DNA of 64,000 nt from Candidatus Woesearchaeota archaeon (GTDB lineage: Archaea; Nanobdellota; Nanobdellia; Woesearchaeales; JABIAG01), in the NCBI GenBank assembly GCA_018653365.1, contig JABIAG010000002.1, positions 42,614-106,613 on the forward strand. Direction: 5' to 3'. The stretch's first letter is position 1; each line of letters starts with the position of its first letter. The notes under the pieces were generated by a model that saw nothing but the letters and a program-made list of their open reading frames with translations, was not told the DNA's origin and did no database searches. The position numbers were made by a program, and so were the translations under genes. Of the stretch, positions 1-8,535 are shown piece by piece.

Positions 1-717
1 GATGTATTAAGAACATACAAGTCTGAATATCACGGAAGAAAAGCATTTGAGAGTTACATGTCTTGGTTTCCGTTAATAGTTTCCCCTTGTCTTGCGGGAA
101 TTGTTGCAGATTTAATGTGTGATGGACATTTACAAGGTAAAAAATGGAGGTTTGATTACACTTCCAATTCTATTGAAGAGTTAGAGAGATTCAACAGAAC
201 GATTCATTCTTTATTCAAAGTTAAAGGTAAAGTAAGAAAGTGTACAACCAATAAATATGAAACTTTTAATCTAGGTGTAAATAACAGTCCTTTAGCAAGA
301 GTGTTGAAACTTCTAGAAGTCCCTGCAGGAGCCAAGGTTTTATCTAGTTTTTCCATTCCTGATTGGATTCTTGCTGATAAGACTCTGTTTGGTAGATTCA
401 TAAATCGTTTAGTTAGTTGTGAAGGGTCTGTTGATGTAAAAAATAAATGTATTGACATTAGAATGTCAAAGTCTGAAGACTTGATTGTTGACGGTTTGTC
501 ATTCTTCAAAGATATTCAAAATTACTTGTGGAATTATTTTGAGATTAAAACAACAAACCCTTTTTTAGATCGAAGTTTCAATTTAAGAAAAGATGGGATA
601 AAAACAAAGACGATCCGACTAAAAATAAAAAGGAAAGAATCTCTTATAACTTTCAACAAATTCATAGGTATTGATGATAAAATTAAGAATAAAAAATTAA
701 AAAGAATAATTGGTTAA
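1..717 (+). CDS. LAGLIDADG-type homing endonuclease, 5'-truncated by the window edge
   Basis: The frame is open from base 1, so the true start lies outside the window; an internal ATG at 58 is probably not the start. About 240 residues are visible. The segment LAGIVADLMCDGHLQG is a LAGLIDADG helix followed by the acidic residue and Gly typical of these DNA-cleaving enzymes. A weaker second core, RFINRLVSCEGSV, has the same helix-acid-Gly pattern, suggesting a monomeric two-motif enzyme. The C-terminus is lysine-rich and lacks the His-Asn splice junction of inteins, so it is not the end of an intein. The host intron or locus cannot be seen. Its stop abuts the stop of the convergent OB-fold gene. 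Confidence 0.75.
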   Translation, partial: DVLRTYKSEYHGRKAFESYMSWFPLIVSPCLAGIVADLMCDGHLQGKKWRFDYTSNSIEELERFNRTIHSLFKVKGKVRKCTTNKYETFNLGVNNSPLARVLKLLEVPAGAKVLSSFSIPDWILADKTLFGRFINRLVSCEGSVDVKNKCIDIRMSKSEDLIVDGLSFFKDIQNYLWNYFEIKTTNPFLDRSFNLRKDGIKTKTIRLKIKRKESLITFNKFIGIDDKIKNKKLKRIIG

Positions 718-1098
718 TTATTCTACAACTTCTTCTTCAACTGAACTTTCAGGTGTTTCTTCAGCTTCATCAGGTGATTCAGTTGGTGCAGCTTCTGTTG
801 CGGGTGTATCTCCACTTACAACTTCTAACTTACCAAACTTACCTGTGGATAATTGTAATTCGCCTTGCCATTCTCCAACCCAGCCGTTCTCAATATGGAT
901 TTTGTCTCCAACGTTTACTTTGTCTACGTCTTCATTCCATAGTGTGAGTGTTACTGTTCCTGTTGAGTCTTTTACTGTTGCATTACATACTTTGCCTGAT
1001 TTTCCGAACTTTTCGAACTCTCTTGCTTCTGCTTTTTCTGCAACTTCTACTACTACATCTACATTTCCTGTTTTTGCTTTTAGATCTTTTATTTCCAT
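718..1098 (-). CDS. OB-fold single-stranded DNA-binding protein (RPA/SOSS-B-like)
   Basis: This 126-residue protein has one OB fold over residues 1-90: MEIKDLKAKTGNVDVVVEV, then CNATVKDSTGTVTLTLWNED and the strand-turn VGDKIHIENGW. This order is typical of small archaeal RPA-like proteins that coat single-stranded DNA or RNA. The tail (about 93-126) is acidic and disordered, rich in Glu, Pro and Thr, as in SSB tails that recruit partners. A GAGGT sequence lies 12 nt before the ATG. It follows glycyl-tRNA synthetase on the same strand with a 39-nt gap and may be co-transcribed. The fold is clear; the exact ligand is inferred. Confidence 0.85.
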   Translation of the reverse strand: MEIKDLKAKTGNVDVVVEVAEKAEAREFEKFGKSGKVCNATVKDSTGTVTLTLWNEDVDKVNVGDKIHIENGWVGEWQGELQLSTGKFGKLEVVSGDTPATEAAPTESPDEAEETPESSVEEEVVE

Positions 1099-1137
1099 TT
1101 TAAATACCTCATTGATAAAAAGAAATTAATTAGATCT

Positions 1138-2544
1138 TTATAAAAGTTTTTGTTGTAGATAATTTTTCAGCTCATCTATTTTTACTCTTTCTTGTTCGGT
1201 TGAATCTCGATCACGAACAGTCACACAGCCATCTTCTTCAAAGTCTACAGTTACACAAAAAGGAGTTCCTTCTTCATCTGCTCGTGCGTATCTCCTTCCA
1301 ATTGAACCTGAAGAGTCAAACTTGCATATGAATTCGTTTCGTAATTCTTCAAACACTTCACGAGCTTCTTCTTTTAATTTATTTACTAGTGGGAATATCA
1401 TTACTTTTGTTGGTGCTAGTTTATTATTGAAATGCAATACAATGTTTCCTCTTTTTTTGTCATCTTCATATGCTTCGTACATCAACACCAAAAAGCTTCT
1501 TTCAACTCCTAGTGAGGGTTCTGCTACTACTGCGGGAATCACTTTTTCTTTTTTCTCTTCATCGTATAAGCTAAGATCTTTACCTGATTGTTCTATGTGA
1601 TTTTTTAAATCAAATTGTCCTCTGTCTGCAATTCCTTGTAATTCTTTCCATCCGAAGGGAAATTTGTATTCTAAGTCCCAACAATCTGTTGAATAGTGTG
1701 CTTTTTCATCTTTTTCGTGTTGTCTTATTCTAAAATTAGTGCCATTACATCCTAGTTCTAAGAAGAATCTTAATTCGGTTCCTAGCCAGTATGCGTGCCA
1801 GGGACTTTTTATGATGTTTTTTCCCAATGCGTCTTTTAGTTTCATTGGTTCCATTTTTTCGTTTTTTTCTTGCATTTCTGCTGAGTAAACGTTTATCTTA
1901 ACATCTTCTACCTCTTTTACAAAGGGGCAGTCATTGATTGAATCTGGATGTATGAAATATTCAATTTCCATTTGTTCGAATTCTCTATCTCGGAATATGA
2001 AGTTTCTTGGACTGATTTCATTTCTGAATGCTCTTCCTATTTGTGCTATTCCAAATGGTAACTTCATCCTGGCATTTTCAGCTACTAGTTTGAAATCTAC
2101 AAACATTAGTTGTGCTGTTTCGGGTCGTAGATAGCTTTCTACTCCTTTTCCTGGGCCAACAGCTGTTTTGAACATTAGGTTAAAGTCACCTTCAACAGCA
2201 TAATCTCCCCCACATTCACATTTCACTTTTCCAACTTCTGATTTGTCGAGTTTATTTTCTTTTTTACATTTTTTACAGACTACGTAAACGTCTGTGAAAC
2301 AATCAACATGTCCAGAAGCTTTCCATACTTTTGGGTGTGTAATGATGGAACCATCTATTCCTACAATGTCTTCTCTGGATTGTACGTGGTATTTCCACCA
2401 GGCATCTTTTAAATTCTTCTTCAACTCACTTCCTAATGGTCCGAAGTCAAAGAATCCTGCCATTCCGCCGTAAATTTCAGAGTTTGGATAGACAAAACCT
2501 TTTTTCTTACAAAAGCTTGCCATTTCATCTATTGATAATGTCAT
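1138..2544 (-). CDS. glyS: Glycyl-tRNA synthetase (class II, archaeal/eukaryal type)
   Basis: Charges tRNA-Gly with glycine. The 468-residue sequence begins with the family N-terminus including YGGMAGFFDFGPLG, a class II motif 1 region, and has motif 2 at FRNEISPRNFIFRDREF. A Cys-rich zinc-binding insert (CKKCKKENKL...CECGG) lies near residues 90-116. The C-terminal anticodon-binding domain starts at LAPTKVMIFPLVNK and ends in RDRDSTEQERVKIDEL. It is shorter than most archaeal GlyRS (about 560 residues), consistent with a reduced genome. A TATA-like element near 2566-2576 (minus strand) sits about 25 nt before the ATG, suggesting a leaderless transcript. Confidence 0.95.
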   Translation of the reverse strand: MTLSIDEMASFCKKKGFVYPNSEIYGGMAGFFDFGPLGSELKKNLKDAWWKYHVQSREDIVGIDGSIITHPKVWKASGHVDCFTDVYVVCKKCKKENKLDKSEVGKVKCECGGDYAVEGDFNLMFKTAVGPGKGVESYLRPETAQLMFVDFKLVAENARMKLPFGIAQIGRAFRNEISPRNFIFRDREFEQMEIEYFIHPDSINDCPFVKEVEDVKINVYSAEMQEKNEKMEPMKLKDALGKNIIKSPWHAYWLGTELRFFLELGCNGTNFRIRQHEKDEKAHYSTDCWDLEYKFPFGWKELQGIADRGQFDLKNHIEQSGKDLSLYDEEKKEKVIPAVVAEPSLGVERSFLVLMYEAYEDDKKRGNIVLHFNNKLAPTKVMIFPLVNKLKEEAREVFEELRNEFICKFDSSGSIGRRYARADEEGTPFCVTVDFEEDGCVTVRDRDSTEQERVKIDELKNYLQQKLL

Positions 2545-2607
2545 GTTGGTTGAGAAAGATGTTGTGTTTATAAAATTTGTGTAGAAAAAAATAAAAAAAT
2601 AATGGAA

Positions 2608-3249
2608 TTACTTCCATATCCACCCAAATAGTCCTTTAGATTTCTTTTCTTTTGTTGCAACGTTGTTTAGTCTTGTTTGTTCTTGTTCCATCGCTGTTAT
2701 TTGTTCTTCCATGATTGCTTTTTCTTCTTCTGTTGCTTCTTCTGTTAGAACTTTTAGTTGTTCGATTTTCTCTTTGTTTGACTTAACTTTTTCTTCGATT
2801 TCTTTTGCTGCTTCTTCATCGCCACCGGCAAACATTCTTTTGAATTTACTTCTTTTTGCAATTTTTTCTTCTGAGTTTGTTGTGGCTTTAAGTGAGTTGT
2901 TAAAGTCTTTTGCGATTGCACTTACTTGTTTGCCAATTCCGCCCTCTCTGTTTTCCATTGTTAGTAATGATTTTACTGCATCTCTAACTCTATTTTGGCT
3001 TTGTACTTCTGATCGTACTTGTTTTTGTACTTGCTTATTTTCTGTTGAATCTGTTTTATCTTCGTCATCATCCATTAGGTCATCATCTTCGTTATCTAAA
3101 TTATCATCCATTCCCTGTCCACTTCCTGCTGCCTTTAGTTCAGGATTTTCAATTCCGGTTCCTGGTTCATGTACTCCCTCTCCTTGTCTTGCCATTGCTA
3201 CACTTGCTAGCAATAGTGTAATACATAGTATTAATAATATTTTTTTCAT
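2608..3249 (-). CDS. Secreted coiled-coil protein with acidic linker, unknown function
   Basis: 213 residues. Residues 1-20 form a signal peptide (basic start, hydrophobic core, VAMA). An acidic low-complexity stretch of Asp/Glu follows (about 46-66), then a long charged helical region ending in a coiled coil (about 145-200) and the hydrophobic tail GLFGWIWK. No family is recognised. Its ATG overlaps the TGA of the upstream membrane gene as ATGA, and AAGGAGG lies 7 nt before the ATG, so the two are translated as an operon. It is probably exported and works with that membrane protein, which is inference from position. Confidence 0.7.
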   Translation of the reverse strand: MKKILLILCITLLLASVAMARQGEGVHEPGTGIENPELKAAGSGQGMDDNLDNEDDDLMDDDEDKTDSTENKQVQKQVRSEVQSQNRVRDAVKSLLTMENREGGIGKQVSAIAKDFNNSLKATTNSEEKIAKRSKFKRMFAGGDEEAAKEIEEKVKSNKEKIEQLKVLTEEATEEEKAIMEEQITAMEQEQTRLNNVATKEKKSKGLFGWIWK

Positions 3250-3836
3250 TTTTGTTCCTCCTTTGCAAATATTTTTGTAAAACTATATAGTAATCGTAAA
3301 ACGGTTTCAATAACGATGATCATTATTAAATAATATATTATTGTGCTTGTTAATGAAAAGCTTTGTTTTAACACCGTAATAGAACTTGATATGGTTATTA
3401 GATTGAAGTCAATAATAAAAACACCTAGTAGTGCTAAAGGTAACATTTTTGCCAAATCTTTTGCCAGGTCTTCACTTAGGTAGGCGGTTATTCTTATTGC
3501 TGCTAATATCGCGATTGAGATTAGTAGTATGTGATTTATTGTTTGATTTTGTGTTAATAAGGATAATAGTCCAACTAATATTGCGAACCAGATGAATGCA
3601 AATATTGGGAATAGTATTATGTATTCTACAATGTAAAGAAGGATTCTTACTGTTTTTTCTAGTGTTGGGTGTTGAGCAGTGTTGTATTTTTTTAAGTTTA
3701 ATTCAAATATGTTTTTTGCTGATATTCGTTTATATAAGACAAAAACAAGTACTGCATATATTACAATTCCAATTATAAAATAGAACGTTGGTTGTAGAAC
3801 GGTTATTCCTTCAGCTATGCTTAAGTTTGAAATCAT
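3246..3836 (-). CDS. Polytopic membrane protein, unknown function
   Basis: 196 residues with about five hydrophobic segments (near 17-35, 68-90, 98-118, 130-150 and 165-185). The first loop is Lys/Asn-rich and the C-terminus is short and basic. No catalytic motif is visible. It is the first gene of a two-gene unit with the secreted coiled-coil protein, overlapping it by four bases. Similar membrane proteins of unknown role are common in DPANN genomes; no function is assigned here. Confidence 0.7.
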   Translation of the reverse strand: MISNLSIAEGITVLQPTFYFIIGIVIYAVLVFVLYKRISAKNIFELNLKKYNTAQHPTLEKTVRILLYIVEYIILFPIFAFIWFAILVGLLSLLTQNQTINHILLISIAILAAIRITAYLSEDLAKDLAKMLPLALLGVFIIDFNLITISSSITVLKQSFSLTSTIIYYLIMIIVIETVLRLLYSFTKIFAKEEQK

Positions 3837-3883
3837 GAATTTAAATTAGAAAACTACTATTTAAATGTTAAGAAAAAGAATTA

Positions 3884-5056
3884 TTATTTTCTAAGCCAGG
3901 TTATTTCTTCTTCTGATAGGTCAAACTCTCTGAATTCTTTTCCCTTTTTTATCATGGTTTGAACATAAGGTAGTACGTCTGAAATAACTCTTTTAGCAGA
4001 AGTATGAGTTTTTTCAGCTATCTTTCTAGCTATTTCTTTTCGCTTTTGATATTTCATGTTTGCCATCCATATTTTAAGGATGCGCGAGGTTGGTTTGTAT
4101 GTTATCATTTCTTTGTATTTTTCTTTTTTCGATAGTGCAACTCCTGCACTCATTAACGTACCTGCATATACTAAGAATCTCCAGTGTTGCCATCTTCTTA
4201 TTCTTCCCATGTAAACACTTGCTTTTGATAAGCAATCAAATGCATTAGCTATATCTTTTCCTTTATATTCTCTTGGAATGTTCTCTTCTAGCCATAACAT
4301 TTGTTTGTCAATGTCTTCATTTACATTCCAAAATGCAGAATTTGCAACGTTGGCATCTGTTGTTTTAAACACTTTTAGTAATGCATTTAGCATGTTTTCT
4401 GTTTTGTCTCTAAATCCAATTAGTTCTAAATTGTCAAGTTTTCCCTCACCGGTTAACATTTGTAAATCGTTTATTGCTGCTCTTAAATCTCCCCCACTTC
4501 TTCTTGCTAAATCAGATAGTAATTCTTCTTTATATTCGATTCCTTCGTTTTCACAAATATGTTTTAGTTTGTTTAAGATTGCTTCATGGTCGAGTGTGTT
4601 GAATTCAAGTAGGGTGCATTTTTTTCTTAATCCTGAGAATTTTTTGTCAAAGGGATCATTTGCTGTGATGATCATTGGGAATGGTGAATCAATGATTAGT
4701 TTTACTAATGCTGTTACTCCTCCGCGATCTTTTTGTCCAGATATGCCATCTACTTCATCTATTAATACTATTTTGCCCTTGTTAAATGAGAATAGGGATT
4801 GTTGTTGGGTTGCACTTCCTACTATGTCTTCTATTTGGCTTTTATTACGTGCATCTGATGCGTTTACCTCGAATACTTCCATTTCGCTTTCTGCAGCTAT
4901 GGCATATATTGCGGATGTTTTTCCACATCCTACTGGTCCGTATACAAATGCTGCTTTTCCTTTTTTGAAGTTGCTAACAAATTCTTTTAACCCTTTCAAA
5001 TCCTGGCCTACTACTTCAGCAGAAGTTTTTGGCAGGTATTTATCTGTGTAGTTCAT
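3884..5056 (-). CDS. rfcL: Replication factor C large subunit
   Basis: Clamp-loader subunit that opens PCNA at primer-template junctions with RfcS. 390 residues: Walker A GPVGCGKT at 40-47, Walker B LIDEVDG at about 98-104, sensor 1 IITANDPFDKK, and the RSGGDLRAAINDLQ sensor 2 helix. The collar region follows, and the end is helical with a Trp-Leu-Arg-Lys terminus. It lacks the long charged tail with a PIP box seen in many euryarchaeal RfcL proteins. A TATATATG element about 28 nt before the ATG suggests leaderless expression. Topoisomerase I lies directly upstream on the same strand. Confidence 0.95.
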   Translation of the reverse strand: MNYTDKYLPKTSAEVVGQDLKGLKEFVSNFKKGKAAFVYGPVGCGKTSAIYAIAAESEMEVFEVNASDARNKSQIEDIVGSATQQQSLFSFNKGKIVLIDEVDGISGQKDRGGVTALVKLIIDSPFPMIITANDPFDKKFSGLRKKCTLLEFNTLDHEAILNKLKHICENEGIEYKEELLSDLARRSGGDLRAAINDLQMLTGEGKLDNLELIGFRDKTENMLNALLKVFKTTDANVANSAFWNVNEDIDKQMLWLEENIPREYKGKDIANAFDCLSKASVYMGRIRRWQHWRFLVYAGTLMSAGVALSKKEKYKEMITYKPTSRILKIWMANMKYQKRKEIARKIAEKTHTSAKRVISDVLPYVQTMIKKGKEFREFDLSEEEITWLRK

Positions 5057-5089
5057 TAAGAATTATTAACTTTTAATCATATATAACTA

Positions 5090-7249
5090 TTATTGTTTCT
5101 TACTTTGTCTTTCTATGTTTCGACATTTGGGGTATGCATCGCATGCTAGGAAGTGTCCATATACTGATTTTCTTAACACCATTTTTCCTTTTTTACATTT
5201 GGGACATTTTTTGCCCTCGTTTTTTGCCTCTATTTTTTTAGAAGGGCAGTCTGTGTTTATGCAGACTTCTTGTGGTCGTTTTCCTCTTTTTATCATTGTG
5301 ATCATTATTGAGTTGCATTCTTCACATATTTTTTCTGATTTTTTTACCATGCCATTTGAAGGTATGGAAAAAGTTGTCTTACAATCAGGGTATTTGTCAC
5401 ATGCTATGAATTGGCCAAATCTGCCTCTTCTTATTCTTAGTACTCCCTCTTTGCAGTTGGGACATTTTCCCATTGTTTCTATTTGGTCTCGAGTTTCAGT
5501 GAAGGTTTTTCTTAGTTCTCCGCCTACTTTTGCTTCTTTTAGTCCGAAGTCTTTTATTATTTCAATTATGATTTTTTTTGCTTCTGCTAATACTGATTCT
5601 GGTTTTTTCTTTTCTTTTCTTATCTTTTCCATTTCTTCTTCGAAATGTCTTGTCATCTCTTCATCAGTTATTTTTGGTACGTATTTTGCTAGAATTTTAT
5701 CAACTTTAAGTCCTAATTCTGTAACCTCTAATTTTTTCCCATCAAGATAATGTCTTTGGAATAATGTATCGATGATAGAAGCACGGGTAGCTTTGGTTCC
5801 TAAATTTCTTTTTTCTAATTCTTTAATTATTGAGGCTTCTGTAAATCTTTTTGGGGGTTGAGTTTCTTTGTCTAATTTTTTTATTTTCTTGCTTTTTACT
5901 TCTTCACCGGTGGTTGTTTTTGGTAGTTCTTCTTCTTTTTGTTTTCCAAATGTTCCGTAATATTCCAGCCACCCTTTTTCTTTTGTTACTGTTCCTTTTG
6001 TTACGAATATTTCTTCATTACAGTCTATATTGTATGTTACTGTTTCTTTTAGTGCTGGTTCTCCGAATGTTGCTAGGAATCTTCTTACAATTAGTTCGTA
6101 TAATTTTCCTTTTCTACTGTCTAGTTTCTTTGGTGAGTCGCCTGTAGGATATATTGCGGGGTGGGCTTCGTCTTTTTTCTTTCCATTATTGGGTTTTAGA
6201 CTTTTGCCCATTAATTCTGTTGCATGTTTTTCAAATTCTGCTTGATTGGCTAATTTTTTCAAAATTTTCTTGTACCCAATACTTTCGGGTAATTGTTGGG
6301 AAGAAGTTCTTGGATAAGAAATTGCTCCGGAAGTATACAGCTCTTGTGCTATTGATAGGGTTTCTTTTGGTGGAATTTTTATTTTTCCATATGCTTCAAT
6401 TTGTAGTGAGGTTAAGTCAAAGGGGTGTGGGGGTTGTTGTTTAAACTCCCTACTTTTTATGTCTTTGATGTTGGCTTTTTTACCTTTTGTTTTTTCAAGA
6501 ATGTCTAAAACCTCTTTTTCTTTTTCGAACTTTCCATTTTTGTGTGATGCGATTACTTCACCATTTTCTAATTTACCTGTTAGTTCAATTTCCCAGAAGG
6601 GTGTTGGTTTGAATTTTTTTATCTCTCTTTCACGATCTGCTAATAATTTCAAAGCAGGTCCCTGAACTCTTCCTGTAGATAATAATTTGTATGTGCCTGC
6701 ACTTGATATTGCTTTTGTTAGTGCTCTTGATATGTTGATGCCGTAGAACCAATCTAGTTTGTGTCTTGTCTCTCCTGCATTTGCTTGTCCCCAATCGAGA
6801 TGCGATTCTTTTTTCTCGTAAGAACTAACTAGTTCGTCTTTAGTTAAAGTAGAGAACTTCATTCGGTTTGCATCTTTTTTCTTTGCAACATATCTTACAA
6901 TGTTTAGACCTATGACTTCTCCCTCAATATCAAAGTCTGTTGCAACGGTGAATGTGTCACATTGTTTTGCTAATCTTTTCAAAGTATTCAAATATTTTTT
7001 TGAGAAGTCTGCTTGTTTTCTTAGTTCGGATGAGGGTACCCAGTCAATATCAAATAGGGGGAATCCTTTACCTTTTGCTTTTAATCCATATAAGTGACCA
7101 ACTGCACATCCTACAATTATATCGTTATTTTTATATTTTAGTTTGTAAAATGGTACTTTGTTGTCGCTTTCTTTTGTTGCTTTACCGTCGGAAAGAGCGT
7201 CTGCAATTCTTTTGGCTGCATTTGGTTTTTCTGAAATGATTAATTCCAT
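5090..7249 (-). CDS. topA: DNA topoisomerase I (type IA)
   Basis: Relaxes negatively supercoiled DNA by single-strand cleavage. 719 residues. The TOPRIM domain carries ISEKPNAAKRIA at 5-16 and the metal-binding DFDIEGE at 105-111. The catalytic tyrosine is Y312 in GAISYPRTSSQQLP. Three C-terminal zinc ribbons are visible: CPNC...CDKYPDC, CEEC...CINTDC and CPKC...CDAYPKC, which bind single-stranded DNA. The length is normal for archaeal topoisomerase I/III. A TTTTTATAAG box lies about 25 nt before the ATG. Confidence 0.96.
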   Translation of the reverse strand: MELIISEKPNAAKRIADALSDGKATKESDNKVPFYKLKYKNNDIIVGCAVGHLYGLKAKGKGFPLFDIDWVPSSELRKQADFSKKYLNTLKRLAKQCDTFTVATDFDIEGEVIGLNIVRYVAKKKDANRMKFSTLTKDELVSSYEKKESHLDWGQANAGETRHKLDWFYGINISRALTKAISSAGTYKLLSTGRVQGPALKLLADREREIKKFKPTPFWEIELTGKLENGEVIASHKNGKFEKEKEVLDILEKTKGKKANIKDIKSREFKQQPPHPFDLTSLQIEAYGKIKIPPKETLSIAQELYTSGAISYPRTSSQQLPESIGYKKILKKLANQAEFEKHATELMGKSLKPNNGKKKDEAHPAIYPTGDSPKKLDSRKGKLYELIVRRFLATFGEPALKETVTYNIDCNEEIFVTKGTVTKEKGWLEYYGTFGKQKEEELPKTTTGEEVKSKKIKKLDKETQPPKRFTEASIIKELEKRNLGTKATRASIIDTLFQRHYLDGKKLEVTELGLKVDKILAKYVPKITDEEMTRHFEEEMEKIRKEKKKPESVLAEAKKIIIEIIKDFGLKEAKVGGELRKTFTETRDQIETMGKCPNCKEGVLRIRRGRFGQFIACDKYPDCKTTFSIPSNGMVKKSEKICEECNSIMITMIKRGKRPQEVCINTDCPSKKIEAKNEGKKCPKCKKGKMVLRKSVYGHFLACDAYPKCRNIERQSKKQ

Positions 7250-7291
7250 GAATTTAATGGTAACTAAAGAATCTTATAAAAAAGTATCTAT

Positions 7292-7654
7292 TTAGTGTAA
7301 AAATTCGGTTGTAAATGCATTATTTACATCCATTCCTTCTGAAACTATTCCCTCTTCTACTAGTCGATCATATGTTTCTTTGAACATTTCATAATCCATA
7401 TGTCCGTCAACACTAGTAACTGAATTATCAATAATTAATCTTTTCATTTCTGTTTCTGCATTAAGTTTTGCATTTCTTTTCACTGTTGATTTAACTCCGT
7501 CTTCTGGATTTTCAACAACATAGTTCACTCCTTTTAATGTTGCCCTCACAAATCGTTGTACTGTTTCTGGATGTTCTTTAATCATTTCTTCTGTCGCAAA
7601 TAAGGTAAGTCCGTGTGTATTAATTCCATAATTTGCAGGAGATATGATATTAAG
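7292..7654 (-). pseudogene. C-terminal fragment of an ABC substrate-binding protein (NMT1/THI5/SsuA-like)
   Basis: The open frame begins after a TGA at 7655-7657 and runs 120 codons to a TAA. The translated stretch SPANYGINTHGLTLFAT, then the EEMIKEHPETVQRFVRATLKG helix and ENPEDGVKS, matches the last third of periplasmic binding proteins for thiamine precursors, taurine or sulfonates. The first two thirds and the signal peptide are absent, the only internal ATG is at 7585, and no permease or ATPase gene is nearby. I read it as a decayed remnant, probably of an acquired transporter gene. Confidence 0.8.
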
Positions 7655-7703
7655 TCAAAACAAAATGCTGAACGGTATAGAAAGTTCTTTCACTCGGTTT
7701 GGT

Positions 7704-7976
7704 CTAGGCAATCATCTTAACAAAAACTAGTATTAATGCAAGATTGATTCCTACTGCTGTTAGTCTAAACATCTTTTCTATTTTTTGTATTTTGTGAGCG
7801 TTTAATCTTTTAATGTATGCATCATACTCTTTTACTTTTGCAGAATAGAAATCTTCAGCATCATTGAAGTCATGGTAAACTCCATTTTTTCTTTTATTTT
7901 TTTCTAATTCTAAATGTGCTACATACTTGTAAGTGTGTGCTAGATGTAATCGGTTTTCAATCTCCCCCAGTTTCAT
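7704..7976 (-). CDS. Small helical protein with C-terminal membrane anchor
   Basis: 90 residues. The first 65 are charged and helical (KLGEIENRLHLAHTYKYVAH, later EYDAYIKRLNAHKIQKIEKM). Residues about 69-88 form one hydrophobic segment (LTAVGINLALILVFVKMIA) ending at the stop, typical of a tail-anchored protein. A TATA-like sequence (AACTATATAAATT, minus strand) lies about 20-30 nt before the ATG, which supports a real gene. Function unknown. Confidence 0.6.
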   Translation of the reverse strand: MKLGEIENRLHLAHTYKYVAHLELEKNKRKNGVYHDFNDAEDFYSAKVKEYDAYIKRLNAHKIQKIEKMFRLTAVGINLALILVFVKMIA

Positions 7977-8020
7977 GCTTTTTTATAGAATCTTAACTAT
8001 ATAAATTTTGTGTCATTAGA

Positions 8021-8443
8021 TCAGGGAGCTTCCATTCGTGCTTTAAGATCTCTAAATGTGGTTTTTAGTCCATATGGGAGTCGATCTTGTAAGTTAAGAT
8101 CTTTGCTGTGCCCTTTTGCTCCTCTTTCAATTTCTTTTCTTGCAGAGTCTGGACATCGGTCTTCCAGTTTTGCTATTATTTGTTGGCCGACTTCTCGCGA
8201 TCTTCCTGAAGAACATAGGGGTTGGTAGGGACAGCGTAACGTATTGCAGATGTGGTCTGAAGTTTTAACAATCTCTATTCGGGTCATATCTCGAACTGAG
8301 ACTGAGAATGCCAACAACCTATCATAAAAAGGACCGTATGCATGAATAAATATTGCACGGTTTTTTTCTCGCTGTCTCTGGGTTATGGTCTGAGCAGCAA
8401 TTATGAATGTGATGTGGTGGGGTTTTAACCTTATGTAATCCAT
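8021..8443 (-). CDS. Hypothetical protein with a Cys cluster
   Basis: 140 residues, Arg-rich. The feature that stands out is CNTLRCPYQPLC near residues 85-96, plus a later Cys, which could bind a metal. The start MDYIRLKPHHITFIIAA resembles proteins that begin with a beta strand carrying LRPHH, but I cannot place it in a family. G+C is higher than in the neighbours. No operon partner is obvious; the next gene is divergent. Confidence 0.55.
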   Translation of the reverse strand: MDYIRLKPHHITFIIAAQTITQRQREKNRAIFIHAYGPFYDRLLAFSVSVRDMTRIEIVKTSDHICNTLRCPYQPLCSSGRSREVGQQIIAKLEDRCPDSARKEIERGAKGHSKDLNLQDRLPYGLKTTFRDLKARMEAP

Positions 8444-8535
8444 GGTCGAGGGAGGGGTTGTGATTATTTAAAGATTGAGGAATTATCGGTTTTAATGTTA
8501 GAAAAAGTTAAAAACATTCCGTTTAGAAGAGGATC

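Noticed and set aside
1..717. Possible intein rather than endonuclease
   Set aside because: No C-terminal His-Asn junction and an ordinary stop codon after a Lys-rich end.
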